Shown piece by piece: positions 51,155-59,139 of a stretch of DNA of 64,000 nt. The notes below the pieces were generated by a model that saw only the letters and a list, made by a program, of their open reading frames with translations, did no database searches and was not told the origin of the DNA. Made by a program: the position numbers and the translations under genes. The stretch is taken from positions 2,790,001-2,854,000 of the forward strand of contig NZ_JACCBJ010000001.1 in NCBI RefSeq assembly GCF_013408745.1, written 5' to 3'. Origin of the DNA: Leifsonia soli. Lineage in GTDB: Bacteria > Actinomycetota > Actinomycetes > Actinomycetales > Microbacteriaceae. The first letter of the stretch is position 1. Each line of letters starts with the position of its first letter.

Positions 51155-51529
51155 TCAGGCGCCGGAGCGCTTGAGCGTGCCGATGGTGGAGCCGCTGCCG
51201 TCGAGGACGGTCATCGTGTCGCCGGAGACGTTCCCTGTCGCGGCCTTGCCCAGCCAGGTGTCGACGTTCTCGCACGCCATGAGCGTTGCGGCGATGGGCC
51301 CGAAGGTGATCTCGTCGCCGTCGATCTGGCCCTTGCCCGAGAGGGTGTTGCAGCCGTCGGAGCCGGCGAAGGTGCCGTCGTTCTGGATGTCGAGGTTGGG
51401 CTGGCCCGCCGAGGTGGAGCCCCATCGGCCCACCACCGCCTGGCCGCTCGGGGTGCCGGCGCAGCCGGCGAGCAGCAGGACCGCGGCCGCGACCGCGGTC
51501 AGGCGGTGCATCCGTCGCTGGCGCAGCAT
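51155..51529 (-). CDS. META-domain (HslJ-like) lipoprotein
   Basis: A 124-residue exported protein. The signal ends LLLAGCAG (lipobox Cys near residue 23). A single META/HslJ-type domain follows: GRWGS, FAGSDGCNTLSGKGQIDGDEITFGPIAATLMACEN. Two cysteines (GCN and ACE) could form a disulfide. HslJ-like proteins are linked to stress or antibiotic tolerance in other bacteria, but no biochemical role is known here. GGGAGGG sits 3-10 nt before ATG. It is followed by 200 bp, without a gene, before gadB. Confidence 0.88.
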   Translation of the reverse strand: MLRQRRMHRLTAVAAAVLLLAGCAGTPSGQAVVGRWGSTSAGQPNLDIQNDGTFAGSDGCNTLSGKGQIDGDEITFGPIAATLMACENVDTWLGKAATGNVSGDTMTVLDGSGSTIGTLKRSGA

Positions 51530-51598
51530 GATCCCTCCCCGGCTTCTGGCCGCCAGAGTAGCGCCGGAGCCGCGGTGGGCGACAGGGGGAATCGATCC

Positions 51599-52285
51599 TC
51601 AGTCGGCCGGGGCGAGCACCTCGTCGACGATGGCGAGCAGTTCGGGCCGGGCGAGGATGCGGAAGTGGCCCCCGACGTCCAGCTCGATGTTGCGGGCGCC
51701 CTCCAGCCGGCTGCCGGCGGGGACGTGCGGGTCGAACCAGCCCCAGACGGAGACGATCTGCGCGTTCACCGCCCGGTTGAGCGCGAGCCTCAGCACGCCG
51801 GGGGACGACGGCATGAGGGCCCGGACGCTCGAGACCGGGATGAATCGGGCGAGCGACGAACCGCCGAACGGTGTGGCCACGGCGACGGTGGTGCGGATGC
51901 GCGGCCCGGAGTCCGGCATCCCCATCAGGTACTTGGCGATCAGGCCGCCCTTGCTGTGCGCGACGATCACGACGTCCGTGAGGTCGTGATCGTCGAGGTG
52001 GCGCTGCACGAGCGCCGCCGCCTGCGGCACCGAGATGCGGTTGTCCTCGAGGGCGGTGACGACGTGCACGGGGTGGCCGGAGGCGTGGATGTGCTGGGCG
52101 AGCGGGCGGAGGAAGCGCCACGTCTCGAAGATGCCCGGGATGAGCACCACCGGCGCACGGTGTCCCTCGCCGGCCACGAGCCCGTCGGGCGTGCTGCGGT
52201 CGAACGCGGCGCGCAGCTGGTGACGCCCGGCGTAGAGCCAGTCCAGCGCGAGTACGCCGGCGCGGCGCAGCAGCGTGCGTCTCAT
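51599..52285 (-). CDS. Alpha/beta hydrolase, lipase/esterase type
   Basis: A 228-residue enzyme. VVLIPGIFETW supplies the oxyanion hole, VVIVAHSKGGLIAKYL the nucleophile elbow (Ser in AHSKGG), and GHFRILARPELLAIVDEV the catalytic histidine. The acid is not clear but could be in ELDVGGH. It resembles EstA/LipA-type triacylglycerol lipases of the Pfam lipase_2 or PGAP1 kind. The overlap with the next gene (ATGA, 4 bp) couples them in one operon with another alpha/beta hydrolase. No signal peptide is clear beyond the arginine-rich start. Confidence 0.82.
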   Translation of the reverse strand: MRRTLLRRAGVLALDWLYAGRHQLRAAFDRSTPDGLVAGEGHRAPVVLIPGIFETWRFLRPLAQHIHASGHPVHVVTALEDNRISVPQAAALVQRHLDDHDLTDVVIVAHSKGGLIAKYLMGMPDSGPRIRTTVAVATPFGGSSLARFIPVSSVRALMPSSPGVLRLALNRAVNAQIVSVWGWFDPHVPAGSRLEGARNIELDVGGHFRILARPELLAIVDEVLAPAD

Positions 52286-53031
52286 CGAGGGACCCGCACG
52301 AGCCGGGTGATCAGGGCGGCAGTCCGCCAGGGGGCGCGGTGCATCACCACGTGGGCGGCCGCCGGGATGCGGGCGGCCTCCCCGCCGGTGCGTCGTGCGA
52401 GCTCGGAGACCCAGTGGTCGCGCGCGATCGGGTCGCGCGCGCCGCGAACGACCACGGTCGGCACCTGGGCGTGCTCCAGCTCCTCCTCGATGCGGTACTC
52501 CAGCATGGCGGGCAGCGTAGCGAGATACCAGGCGAGTCCGCAGTGCAGGTAGTCGCCGACGACGATGCGGTTGGCGCGGCGGTCCTCCCGCAGGGTGTCG
52601 AACGCGAGGAGGGCGCCGGCCCTCAGCGGATTGCGGTCCTGCGGGGCCATCACCGGATCGAGCAGTGCGAGCGTCTGGACGAGGTCGGGCCGGCGGGCGG
52701 CCAGGCAGACCGCGACCTGGGCCCCCATCGAATGGCCGACCACGATCGCGTCCGCGATTCGGGCATCGTCGAGCAGCGCCGCCACGGAGTCGGCGAAGTC
52801 GGCCATGGCGAGCGGGTGGCCCGGCCGGAACGGCTTCGCCTTCCCGAACCCCGGCAGGTCGATGGCGACGACCCTCCCTTCCCCGGTGAGCGCCGGCACC
52901 AGCCGCTCGAAGTACCGCGAGCTGACCCCGATCCCGTGCACCAGCAGGAAGACGGGACCATCGCCTCCGGTGTCGACGGTGACGACGGAGCGCGGCGCGG
53001 TCGGAGCGGGGGCGGGGCGGTCGTCGATCAC
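52282..53031 (-). CDS. Alpha/beta hydrolase
   Basis: A 249-residue soluble hydrolase. VFLLVHGIGVSSRYFERLV (oxyanion HG), VVGHSMGAQVAVCLA (Ser elbow), VVRGARDPIA (acid region) and AAHVVMHRAP (His) are in the family order. It is translated first and coupled by a 4-bp overlap to the downstream lipase-like gene. It may act on aromatic or short-chain esters; the substrate is not predictable. Upstream lies the divergent ChaB operon. Confidence 0.85.
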   Translation of the reverse strand: MIDDRPAPAPTAPRSVVTVDTGGDGPVFLLVHGIGVSSRYFERLVPALTGEGRVVAIDLPGFGKAKPFRPGHPLAMADFADSVAALLDDARIADAIVVGHSMGAQVAVCLAARRPDLVQTLALLDPVMAPQDRNPLRAGALLAFDTLREDRRANRIVVGDYLHCGLAWYLATLPAMLEYRIEEELEHAQVPTVVVRGARDPIARDHWVSELARRTGGEAARIPAAAHVVMHRAPWRTAALITRLVRVPR

Positions 53032-53089
53032 GTCCCCACGCTACCCGCGTGCCTGCCGCTGCCGTCGCGCGGGGCCCCCGGCGGGACCC

Positions 53090-53116
53090 GGTTGAAAACC
53101 GGCGCGAGCGGGGTAG
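53090..53116 (+). promoter_or_regulatory. SigB/SigF-type stress promoter candidate
   Basis: GGTTGA (53090-53095) and GGGTAG (53111-53116) are 15 bp apart, close to the GNNTN-(14-16)-GGGTAY of general-stress sigma factors in actinobacteria. It lies about 50 bp before the ChaB start. Confidence 0.5.
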
Positions 53117-53166
53117 CTGTGGAGAGGTACTAGCCCGGACGGGAAGGGAAGGAGTACCACAGGATC

Positions 53167-53568
53167 ATGCCCGCATCGCAGGAGCTGCCCTCCACCCTCG
53201 AGCGATCCGAGAAGCACGCCCAGGCACTCTGGTCGAAGGCGCACGACTCGGCGGTCGAGGAGTACGGGGAGGGCGAACGGGCCCACCGCACCGCCTTCGC
53301 CGCACTCAAGAACGAGTACGAGAAGGTCGGCGACCACTGGGAGCGCAAGGCCGAGAACGGGCCGTCCGACCGCAAGGCGGCCGGCGGCCGCGACACGGAC
53401 GCGCCGACCGAGGAGGGGGTCGACGCGAAGGCGTCGAAGACCCACCTGCTCGACATCGCCAAGCGCCTCGACATCCGCGGCCGGACGCGCATGTCGAAGG
53501 ACGAGCTGGTCGACGAGATCAAACGCGCCAACCGCCGCAAGACGGCGGCATCACGAAAGAAGGGCTAG
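53167..53568 (+). CDS. ChaB-family protein with SAP/Rho_N-like C-terminus
   Basis: A 133-residue protein. The N-terminal half (ELPSTLERSEKHAQALWSKAHDSAVEEYGEGERAHRTAFAALKNEYEKVGDHWERKA) is ChaB-like; a Rho N-terminal or SAP-like helical unit follows (SKTHLLDIAKRLDIRGRTRMSKDELVDEIKRANRR) ending in a lysine-rich tail that could bind DNA. Such proteins are common stress-associated genes of actinobacteria. AGGAG is 10 nt before ATG. It is followed by a small membrane protein 2 bp away. Confidence 0.85.
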   Translation: MPASQELPSTLERSEKHAQALWSKAHDSAVEEYGEGERAHRTAFAALKNEYEKVGDHWERKAENGPSDRKAAGGRDTDAPTEEGVDAKASKTHLLDIAKRLDIRGRTRMSKDELVDEIKRANRRKTAASRKKG

Positions 53569-53570
53569 CC

Positions 53571-53744
53571 ATGGGCGACGTGCTCGCGTTCATCGGATGC
53601 TTCATCCTGTTCCTGGTGGGGATCTTCCTGCTGGGACTCGCCGACACCCTCCCGGCGTGGCAGGGTCTGGTGTTCTTCGCGGGCATCGTCTGCATCGCGC
53701 TCTCCTTCGGGATCCCGGTCGGCGTCCTCGGCCGTACCGAATAA
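53571..53744 (+). CDS. Small two-helix membrane protein
   Basis: A 57-residue hydrophobic protein: MGDVLAFIGCFILFLVGIFLL, a short DTLPAWQ turn, and VFFAGIVCIALSFGIPVGVL. GAAGGG precedes the ATG, 2 bp after the ChaB stop, so the two are an operon. Small membrane proteins linked to ChaB-like genes are plausible stress proteins. No function can be assigned. Confidence 0.75.
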   Translation: MGDVLAFIGCFILFLVGIFLLGLADTLPAWQGLVFFAGIVCIALSFGIPVGVLGRTE

Positions 53745-53801
53745 CGAACGTCCCCTCGGCACCCTCCTCGCCGCCCCCTCCCTTTCCTCAGAGGGGCGAG
53801 G

Positions 53802-53807
53802 TAGCGT
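53802..53807 (+). promoter_or_regulatory. -10 of a leaderless AraC promoter
   Basis: TAGCGT ends 6 nt before ATG 53814 and no ribosome binding site is present. No -35 is visible. Confidence 0.4.
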
Positions 53808-53813
53808 TGGCGG

Positions 53814-54752
53814 ATGGCTGACTTCTCACGGCTGCGCAGCCAGACCTCCGATCCGGCGGAGGCCGACGCGCTGGTCGCCGCGGGCGGCGGTCGTTTCGCC
53901 TTCGCGTCGGAGCCGGACGCCGGTTTCTCCTTCGAGGTGGACCAGGCCATCGACGCCTCCTTCTCCGTCGCCCGCTATGAGATCGGCGGCGAGTGGGAGA
54001 GCTCCGGGGGATTCGACGACCTCGTCATCGCCACCGTGGTCAGCGGCACGTACTTCTGGGAGATCGACGGCGACCGGGCCTCCGGAACGCGCGCGCCGTT
54101 CCTCGTGCGCCCCGGCCACGACTTCAGCTGCTCCTCCGAGAACAGCGAGGTCGTGAACATCTTCCTCTCGCCCACCACGCTGCAGGACGTCGCCAGGACC
54201 ACCTTCGCCGACGACGACCTGACCGTCGTCTTCGACTCCGCCCAGACGCGGAGCGCCCGCCACTCCGAGTACATGCTCACCGCCGCGACCGTGGCCGCCG
54301 AGTACATGGAGTCGGGAACCTTTCGGCATCCGCTGGTGCGCGCCAGCCTGTTCCACACGCTCTCGCTGGCCGCCCTCAGCTGCTTCCCGCTGAGCACCGA
54401 TCCCCGGGAGCGGGTGCAGACGCCTGCCGCGCAACTCGACTCCTATCGCCGCGCGGTGCGCTTCATCGACGACTACGCCTCCCTGCCCATCACGGTGACC
54501 GACATCGCCGGGGCGTCCGGCGCGACGATCGCGCAACTCCACGCCGCCTTCCGCACCAACGCGGGGACGACGGCCCAGGGCTACCTGCAGCAGGTGCGGC
54601 TGTCGGCGACGCACACCGAGCTCCAGGTGGCCGACCCCGCCACGGTCGACCTCGCCGACCTCGCCGGACGCTGGGGTTTCGCCGACCTCGACCGCTTCGC
54701 CCGCCGCTACCGCGAGACGTACGGCCGGCATCCCGCGGCCCTGCAGGCCTAG
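53814..54752 (+). CDS. AraC-family transcriptional regulator
   Basis: A 312-residue regulator with an AraC-binding-domain-like N-terminus (TYFWEIDGDRASGTRAPFLVRPGHDFSC) and a C-terminal double HTH: ITVTDIAGASGATIAQLHAAFRTNAGTTAQGYLQQVRLSATHTEL, then ADLAGRWGFADLDRFARRYRETYGRHPA. It is probably leaderless. The adjacent repeat follows within 2 bp of the stop. Whether it controls the downstream SDR is not known. Confidence 0.92.
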   Translation: MADFSRLRSQTSDPAEADALVAAGGGRFAFASEPDAGFSFEVDQAIDASFSVARYEIGGEWESSGGFDDLVIATVVSGTYFWEIDGDRASGTRAPFLVRPGHDFSCSSENSEVVNIFLSPTTLQDVARTTFADDDLTVVFDSAQTRSARHSEYMLTAATVAAEYMESGTFRHPLVRASLFHTLSLAALSCFPLSTDPRERVQTPAAQLDSYRRAVRFIDDYASLPITVTDIAGASGATIAQLHAAFRTNAGTTAQGYLQQVRLSATHTELQVADPATVDLADLAGRWGFADLDRFARRYRETYGRHPAALQA

Positions 54753-54754
54753 AT

Positions 54755-54821
54755 TCCGCCGTCGAGGCGTGAGTCGTTGCCGCAATCCTCGGCGAGTGGT
54801 GACCAGATGCCGCAACTCGGG
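54755..54821 (+). repeat. Dispersed intergenic repeat, copy B
   Basis: It starts 2 bp after the AraC stop. Positions 54755-54779 match 38261-38285 at 23 of 25 bases; 54786-54821 align with 38292-38327 at about 26 of 36. It lacks the duplicated palindrome of copy A. The stretch on to the SDR start (54822-54888) holds no gene. Confidence 0.75.
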
Positions 54822-54888
54822 GCCTACCCCGGGATCCGGAAGCACGCAGCCCCCTGGACGCGTGCGGGTGGAGTGGTTGCGTGGAGGT

Positions 54889-55785
54889 ATGCCAGAGAAT
54901 CAGTACACCTTCGACAACCCCGTTGACCGCTACCCCGCCATCTCGCCCGACGAGGAACAGGTGCCGGAGCCCGGGCTCGAGAGCGACCTGAGCCCGCGCG
55001 CGGACCTGGGCGAGGACAGCTACGTCGGCACCGGCCGCCTCACCGGCCGCAAGGCCATCGTGACCGGAGGCGACTCCGGGATCGGCGCTGCCGCCGCCAT
55101 CGCCTTCGCCCGCGAGGGCGCCGACGTGGCGATCGTGTACCTCCCGGAAGAGGAGGAGGACGCGCAGCGCGTCGCCGGCCTGATCCGCGACGCCGGCCGG
55201 ACCGCCGTCACCATCCCCGGCGACCTCAAGGAGCGCGCGTTCAGCGACGAGATCGTGAAGCGGACGCTCGATGAGCTCGGCGGCATCGACATCCTCGTGA
55301 ACAACGCCGGGAAGCAGATCGCGGCGGAGAGCCTCACGGACATCCCCGACGACCAGTTCGACCACACGATGAAGACCAACGTCTACGCGATGTTCTGGCT
55401 GACGCGCGCAGCACTTCCGCACCTGCCCGCGGGCGCGACGATCATCAACACCACGTCGATCCAGGCGTACCAGCCGGGCGAGCAGCTCGTCGACTACGCG
55501 ACGACGAAGGCCGCGATCAACGCCTTCACGAAGGCCCTCGCGCAGCAGCTCGCGCCGAAGGGCATCCGCGTCAACGCGGTGGCGCCCGGACCGATCTGGA
55601 CGCCGCTTCAGGTCAGCAAGGGACAGCCCGCCGAGGCGATCCCGGAGTTCGGCCAGCAGACGCCGCTCGGGCGCCCGGGACAGCCGGCCGAGCTGGCGCC
55701 CGCGTACGTCTTCCTCGCGTCGCCCGAGTCGAGCTATGTCATCGGCGAGACGCTCTCCGTCACGGGCGGCATGCCCACTCCGTGA
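54889..55785 (+). CDS. SDR-family oxidoreductase, general-stress-protein-39 type
   Basis: A 298-residue classical SDR with the N-terminal 45-residue extension of GSP39/YhdF-like proteins. RKAIVTGGDSGIGAAAAIAFAREGAD is the NAD(P) motif, DILVNNAGKQ follows, and INTTSIQAYQPGEQLVDYATTKAAINAF holds the catalytic Ser and YxTTK (Tyr, Lys). A lone GGAGG is only 1 nt before this ATG; other GTG starts in frame lie 15-30 nt upstream and the true initiation is uncertain. It may be part of the stress set (ChaB, CDGSH, gad). Confidence 0.9.
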   Translation: MPENQYTFDNPVDRYPAISPDEEQVPEPGLESDLSPRADLGEDSYVGTGRLTGRKAIVTGGDSGIGAAAAIAFAREGADVAIVYLPEEEEDAQRVAGLIRDAGRTAVTIPGDLKERAFSDEIVKRTLDELGGIDILVNNAGKQIAAESLTDIPDDQFDHTMKTNVYAMFWLTRAALPHLPAGATIINTTSIQAYQPGEQLVDYATTKAAINAFTKALAQQLAPKGIRVNAVAPGPIWTPLQVSKGQPAEAIPEFGQQTPLGRPGQPAELAPAYVFLASPESSYVIGETLSVTGGMPTP

Positions 55786-55798
55786 GCCGGAACGAGGG

Positions 55799-56134
55799 TC
55801 AGCGCGCGGTCGGCCGCCCCGTCCGGAACGCCTCCACGACATCCCGCGGGATCTGACCGCGCGCGCCCACCTCGACGCCGTTCGCCCGCGCCCACTCGCG
55901 GATCGCGCGGCGCTCGTCGGCTGAGGGAGGGGCGTCGGCACCGGGTGCGGCGTTGCGGCCGGCCGCCTCGATCCATTTGGCGAAGTCGGCGCGCAACTGC
56001 TCGGCGTGCTCGGAGGACAGATCGATCACGTACGGCGTCCCCGAGAGGGAGAACTCGATGGTCTCACCCTCGCCCTCCGGAATCACGGACTGATCGAGGT
56101 CGTCGATCAACTGATAGGTGACTCGCTTCGCCAT
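55799..56134 (-). CDS. lsr2: Lsr2-type nucleoid-associated protein
   Basis: A 111-residue protein. The N-terminal half (AKRVTYQLIDDLDQSVIPEGEGETIEFSLSGTPYVIDLS) is the Lsr2 dimerisation beta-sheet domain; the C-terminus (REWARANGVEVGARGQIPRDVVEAF) is the AT-rich-DNA-binding helix pair with an RGQ in the position of the RGR hook. It is an H-NS analogue in actinobacteria that silences AT-rich DNA. The AT-rich patches at the MarR and gene-free control regions are possible targets. The ATG at 56134 begins MAKRV; ATG 56140 gives two more residues. Confidence 0.93.
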   Translation of the reverse strand: MAKRVTYQLIDDLDQSVIPEGEGETIEFSLSGTPYVIDLSSEHAEQLRADFAKWIEAAGRNAAPGADAPPSADERRAIREWARANGVEVGARGQIPRDVVEAFRTGRPTAR

Positions 56135-56208
56135 GTCCATCCCGCCACTTCGCCGATCGGATGCACCCGCGGGTGCGCTTGTCGCGAAGCCTATCGGGGA
56201 GGCGGCCG

Positions 56209-56748
56209 TCAGCGACCGCTGACGTGCGCCCTCCGCTGAGCCCGGATCACCAGGGGCAGCACGACCCAGATCACGATCAGCACGACGAAGACGCAGCCGG
56301 CCGCGATCACCCCGGCGGGCGGTGCGAGCAGGAAGTCGACGATGAACAGCACGATGCCCGTGAACAGCAGGGATGCCGCAGCCAGGCACACGATGAGGAT
56401 CTTGCTGCCGAGACCGACCAGCTCGGTCTTCGCCTTCTGCCGGAAGAGCAGACGGTGCAGGGCGACCGGCGCGAGTGCCAGGAGCGTCACGGTCACCGCG
56501 AGGAAGACGAGCACGAGGTAGACGACGACGTCGAACGGCGCCAGCTGCTGGAAGCGCTGCTGGAACGGCAGCGTCAGCAGGAAGGCGGCGAGGATCTGCG
56601 TGCCGGTCTGGAAGACGCGGAACTCCTGCAGCAGTTCGTTCCAGTTGCGGTCGGCGCGCTGGGCCGCCGTCTCGTCGCGACCGTCGCCCGGGTCGGCGTC
56701 CTGGCCCTCGCCCTCCGGCGCGTCCCACACCTCGGGGTACTCCGTCAT
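56209..56748 (-). CDS. DUF6328-like four-helix membrane protein
   Basis: A 179-residue protein with a hydrophilic acidic N-terminus (PEGEGQDADPGDGRDE), a ELLQEFRVFQTGTQILAAFLLTLPFQQRF helix start, and three more helices. NELLQEFRVFQTG is the signature of DUF6328. Found widely in actinobacteria, with no biochemical role known. ATG 56748 is preceded by TAAGGT plus 6 nt, suggesting a leaderless message. No partner is obvious except the CDGSH gene 31 bp upstream on the same strand. Confidence 0.85.
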   Translation of the reverse strand: MTEYPEVWDAPEGEGQDADPGDGRDETAAQRADRNWNELLQEFRVFQTGTQILAAFLLTLPFQQRFQQLAPFDVVVYLVLVFLAVTVTLLALAPVALHRLLFRQKAKTELVGLGSKILIVCLAAASLLFTGIVLFIVDFLLAPPAGVIAAGCVFVVLIVIWVVLPLVIRAQRRAHVSGR

Positions 56749-56754
56749 GCAGGA

Positions 56755-56760
56755 ACCTTA
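56755..56760 (-). promoter_or_regulatory. -10 of a leaderless DUF6328 promoter
   Basis: Minus-strand TAAGGT, then 6 nt (TCCTGC), then ATG 56748. The same hexamer and spacing precede the MarR start at 1622. Confidence 0.45.
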
Positions 56761-56779
56761 GCCGTTGTCGCCGTCGCCC

Positions 56780-56986
56780 TCAGTGGTCGGTGCGGAAGTG
56801 CGCCGCCTTGTGGCTGCCGTCGCAGAACGGCTTGATCGTCGAGATGCCGCAGCGACAGAGCGCCACCGTGCGCCGGTGCTGCTCGATGGGCGTCCCGTCG
56901 GGGGTCGTCAGATCGATGTGCCCGCGCACGAGCAGCGGACCGTCCGGGCATGCGACGATCACCGGCTGCTCCTCGTGGGCGGTCAT
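56780..56986 (-). CDS. CDGSH-type iron-sulfur protein
   Basis: A 68-residue protein. CRCGISTIKPFCDGSH (Cys44, Cys46, Cys55, His59) is the 3Cys-1His ligand set of CDGSH [2Fe-2S] proteins (mitoNEET fold). The ATG overlaps the stop of the diiron-type gene by 4 bp (ATGA), so the two are translated together. It may serve as electron carrier for its neighbour. The frame continues upstream but that part is a shadow of the neighbouring gene. Confidence 0.92.
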   Translation of the reverse strand: MTAHEEQPVIVACPDGPLLVRGHIDLTTPDGTPIEQHRRTVALCRCGISTIKPFCDGSHKAAHFRTDH

Positions 56987-58020
56987 GCGGCCACCGCCAG
57001 CGGCTGACGGAGCGAGCTGCGGCCCGCCTCGAAGCTCTCCAGCAGGTGCTGCGCGGCCAGGCCGTCCACGTACAGGCAGGCCGCGGCGCCGAAGACGATG
57101 TCGGGCAGGAGCTCGGGATGCTGCTCCGCCAACCCGCCCGCGAGGTCGCGTCCGGCGATCTGCTCGTGCACCGCATCCGCCTCGACGTGCTCGTCGTAGT
57201 ACCAGGTCACGTCGTCGTCGTGGCCGAGCCGCCGGAAGCCGTTGCCGTAGAAGCGGTTCGGGGTGGACGAGGTCATCTCGAACGCGGCGAGGTGGCCTGT
57301 GATCGCGCCGCGGAGGCTGCGGTTGAGGCCGAACATCGACATCATCGTGAACGACGCGAGGGTGATCGCCGGAACGTTGTCGACGTAGGCGGCGTAGCCG
57401 TCGTCCAGTCCGAGGCCGCGCATGGTGCGTCCGAAGATCTCCGCGTGGATGCGGTCGGGTCGCCCGGCTCCGTACTCGTCGGACTGCACCTCCACCAGCG
57501 CGGCCTTCGCCCGGCCGCTGAGGCGCGGGATGGCCCAGGAGTGCGGGTCCGCCTCCTTGCGCGTGTAGATGGAGCGGTGGATGACGAACTCCACCGCCTG
57601 CTCCTCCGTCGCCTTCTTGGCGAGGAACCGCGAGAGACTGGGGCCGCCGTCCTCGGAGGTCAGCTCGAACAGGTACGCGGCGACGGCGTCCGCGTTCGCC
57701 GCAGGCAGCTCGCCGACCCGGATGCGACGGCGCAGCTGGCTCTCGAAGACCCGCTCGATGGTGCGCCGGGTGCGCAGCAGCTCCGGGTTCCATTCCCACT
57801 CGTCGTCGGCATCGACGGTGTCGCCGTAGTGCAGCCCGTAGAGCAGGAAGAGGGTCAGCTGGAGGTCCTCGTCGGTGAGCAGGTCGGGGTGCGGTGCGAG
57901 CGCGGCGGCGGCGTTCCCGGTGAACCGGACGACGTCGTCCGATGCGGCGGAGGGCTCGGCCTTCAGCGCGTCCAGCAGCGCCTCGCTCACCGGCCCCCGC
58001 GGGGTGATGCGTGGTGTCAT
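56983..58020 (-). CDS. Iron-containing redox enzyme, heme-oxygenase-like diiron fold
   Basis: A 345-residue helical protein resembling the iron-containing redox enzyme family (heme-oxygenase-like fold). Candidate iron ligands are spread over helices: LHYGDTVDADDEWEWNPELL, EVQSDEYGAG, HAEIFG and WYYDEHVEADAVHEQIAG. The ExxH in AVHEQ and DEHVEAD are plausible metal sites. It precedes the CDGSH gene with a 4-bp overlap, a pair seen in other actinobacteria and cyanobacteria. A substrate cannot be named. ATG 58020 begins MTPRI; the longer reading upstream is not supported. Confidence 0.85.
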   Translation of the reverse strand: MTPRITPRGPVSEALLDALKAEPSAASDDVVRFTGNAAAALAPHPDLLTDEDLQLTLFLLYGLHYGDTVDADDEWEWNPELLRTRRTIERVFESQLRRRIRVGELPAANADAVAAYLFELTSEDGGPSLSRFLAKKATEEQAVEFVIHRSIYTRKEADPHSWAIPRLSGRAKAALVEVQSDEYGAGRPDRIHAEIFGRTMRGLGLDDGYAAYVDNVPAITLASFTMMSMFGLNRSLRGAITGHLAAFEMTSSTPNRFYGNGFRRLGHDDDVTWYYDEHVEADAVHEQIAGRDLAGGLAEQHPELLPDIVFGAAACLYVDGLAAQHLLESFEAGRSSLRQPLAVAA

Positions 58021-58051
58021 CCCTCCACGGAACCGGGGGCGGCAGACGCGG

Positions 58052-59026
58052 TCAAGTGGTTGCCTGAGCGGCCCTTCGGTGCATGTGGCGGCGGACGACC
58101 CGGAGCGGAGTCGCAGCACGCCGGAGCCGGCCGTCCGAGTAGCGGACGCCGCCGCGCACCCGCGCCCCCACGGCGAGCCACGCGCAGACGGCGCGCTCCG
58201 CCAGCCACGCCGGAGCCCACAGAGAGGCGGTCGCCGGGAACAGACGGCGGCCTCCGGCCCGGCGGCGCCCCACCTCAGCGAGCGCAACGACGGCGAGCAC
58301 GCCGGCCAGCAGGCGCCGCGGTCGCCGAGCGGACGCGAGCGCGAGGGGCAGCACGGCCAGTTCCGCGACCAGCCGCGCGGGCTGGGCGAAGTCGTCGTAC
58401 GCCTGGCGCACCCGCTGCCGCAGGAAGTGGCCGAGCTCGGGCGGCCGCCGGACCACGCCGATCCGATCCGCCGCGATCACCCGGCCTCCCGCCGCCCGGA
58501 CGGTGCGGATGAGCTCGAGGTTCTCGAAGAGCACGTCGCCGTCGTACCCACCCGCGTCGAGGACGAGCGAGCGTCGGACGGCGAGCGTGCCGGGATAGTC
58601 ATGGCCCAAGGCGCGGTTCAGGAGGCTGCGCCCGGTGTCCCAGCGTGCGTGCCAGGGCGCGGGGTCGAACACGTTCTGGGGACGCACCAGGTCGGCGGCG
58701 TCGAGCATCCCCACGAGGGCGCGGAGTGCGCCGTCGTCGTACCGGACGTCGTCGTCAGCCAGCACGACGCGGTCGTGCCGTGCGGTGCGGAGCCCCGTCA
58801 TCACACCGGCCACCTTGCCGTTGTGCCCCGGCCACGGCTCGGCGGGGAGGTGGCGGACGCCCGGGGGGAGCGCGTGCGCGTGCGCGCGGAACCGCTCCGG
58901 CTCCGATCCGTCGACCACCGTGACGTCGATGAGGTCGCGCACCCCCGTGAGATACCCGACCAGCTCGGCCAGCCCGGCATCATCCGTCCACCGGAGCGGC
59001 AGCACGTATTCGGCGTCGAGTCTCAT
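58052..59026 (-). CDS. Glycosyltransferase family 2
   Basis: A 324-residue enzyme. DVTVVDGSEPERF, GHNGKVAGVMTGLRTARHDRVVLADDDVRYD (DDD metal-binding motif) and a late LFENLELIRTVRAAGG are GT-A features; two short hydrophobic stretches (about 225-245 and 275-290) suggest membrane association. ATG 59026 begins MRLDAEYVLPLRW. It is followed by the redox pair on the same strand, 31 bp away. Acceptor and donor sugars unknown; it could act on cell-wall glycans or carotenoid glycosides. Confidence 0.8.
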   Translation of the reverse strand: MRLDAEYVLPLRWTDDAGLAELVGYLTGVRDLIDVTVVDGSEPERFRAHAHALPPGVRHLPAEPWPGHNGKVAGVMTGLRTARHDRVVLADDDVRYDDGALRALVGMLDAADLVRPQNVFDPAPWHARWDTGRSLLNRALGHDYPGTLAVRRSLVLDAGGYDGDVLFENLELIRTVRAAGGRVIAADRIGVVRRPPELGHFLRQRVRQAYDDFAQPARLVAELAVLPLALASARRPRRLLAGVLAVVALAEVGRRRAGGRRLFPATASLWAPAWLAERAVCAWLAVGARVRGGVRYSDGRLRRAATPLRVVRRHMHRRAAQATT

Positions 59027-59139
59027 CCGGCCGCCGTCAGACCGGGGCGGCGTCGAAGCGCGATCGGCCGATGGTTCACGCCGGGGACTGTACGCGCGCG
59101 GTGCGCGAGCGACGGCTTTCCGCTGCGGTGCCGCCCCTC

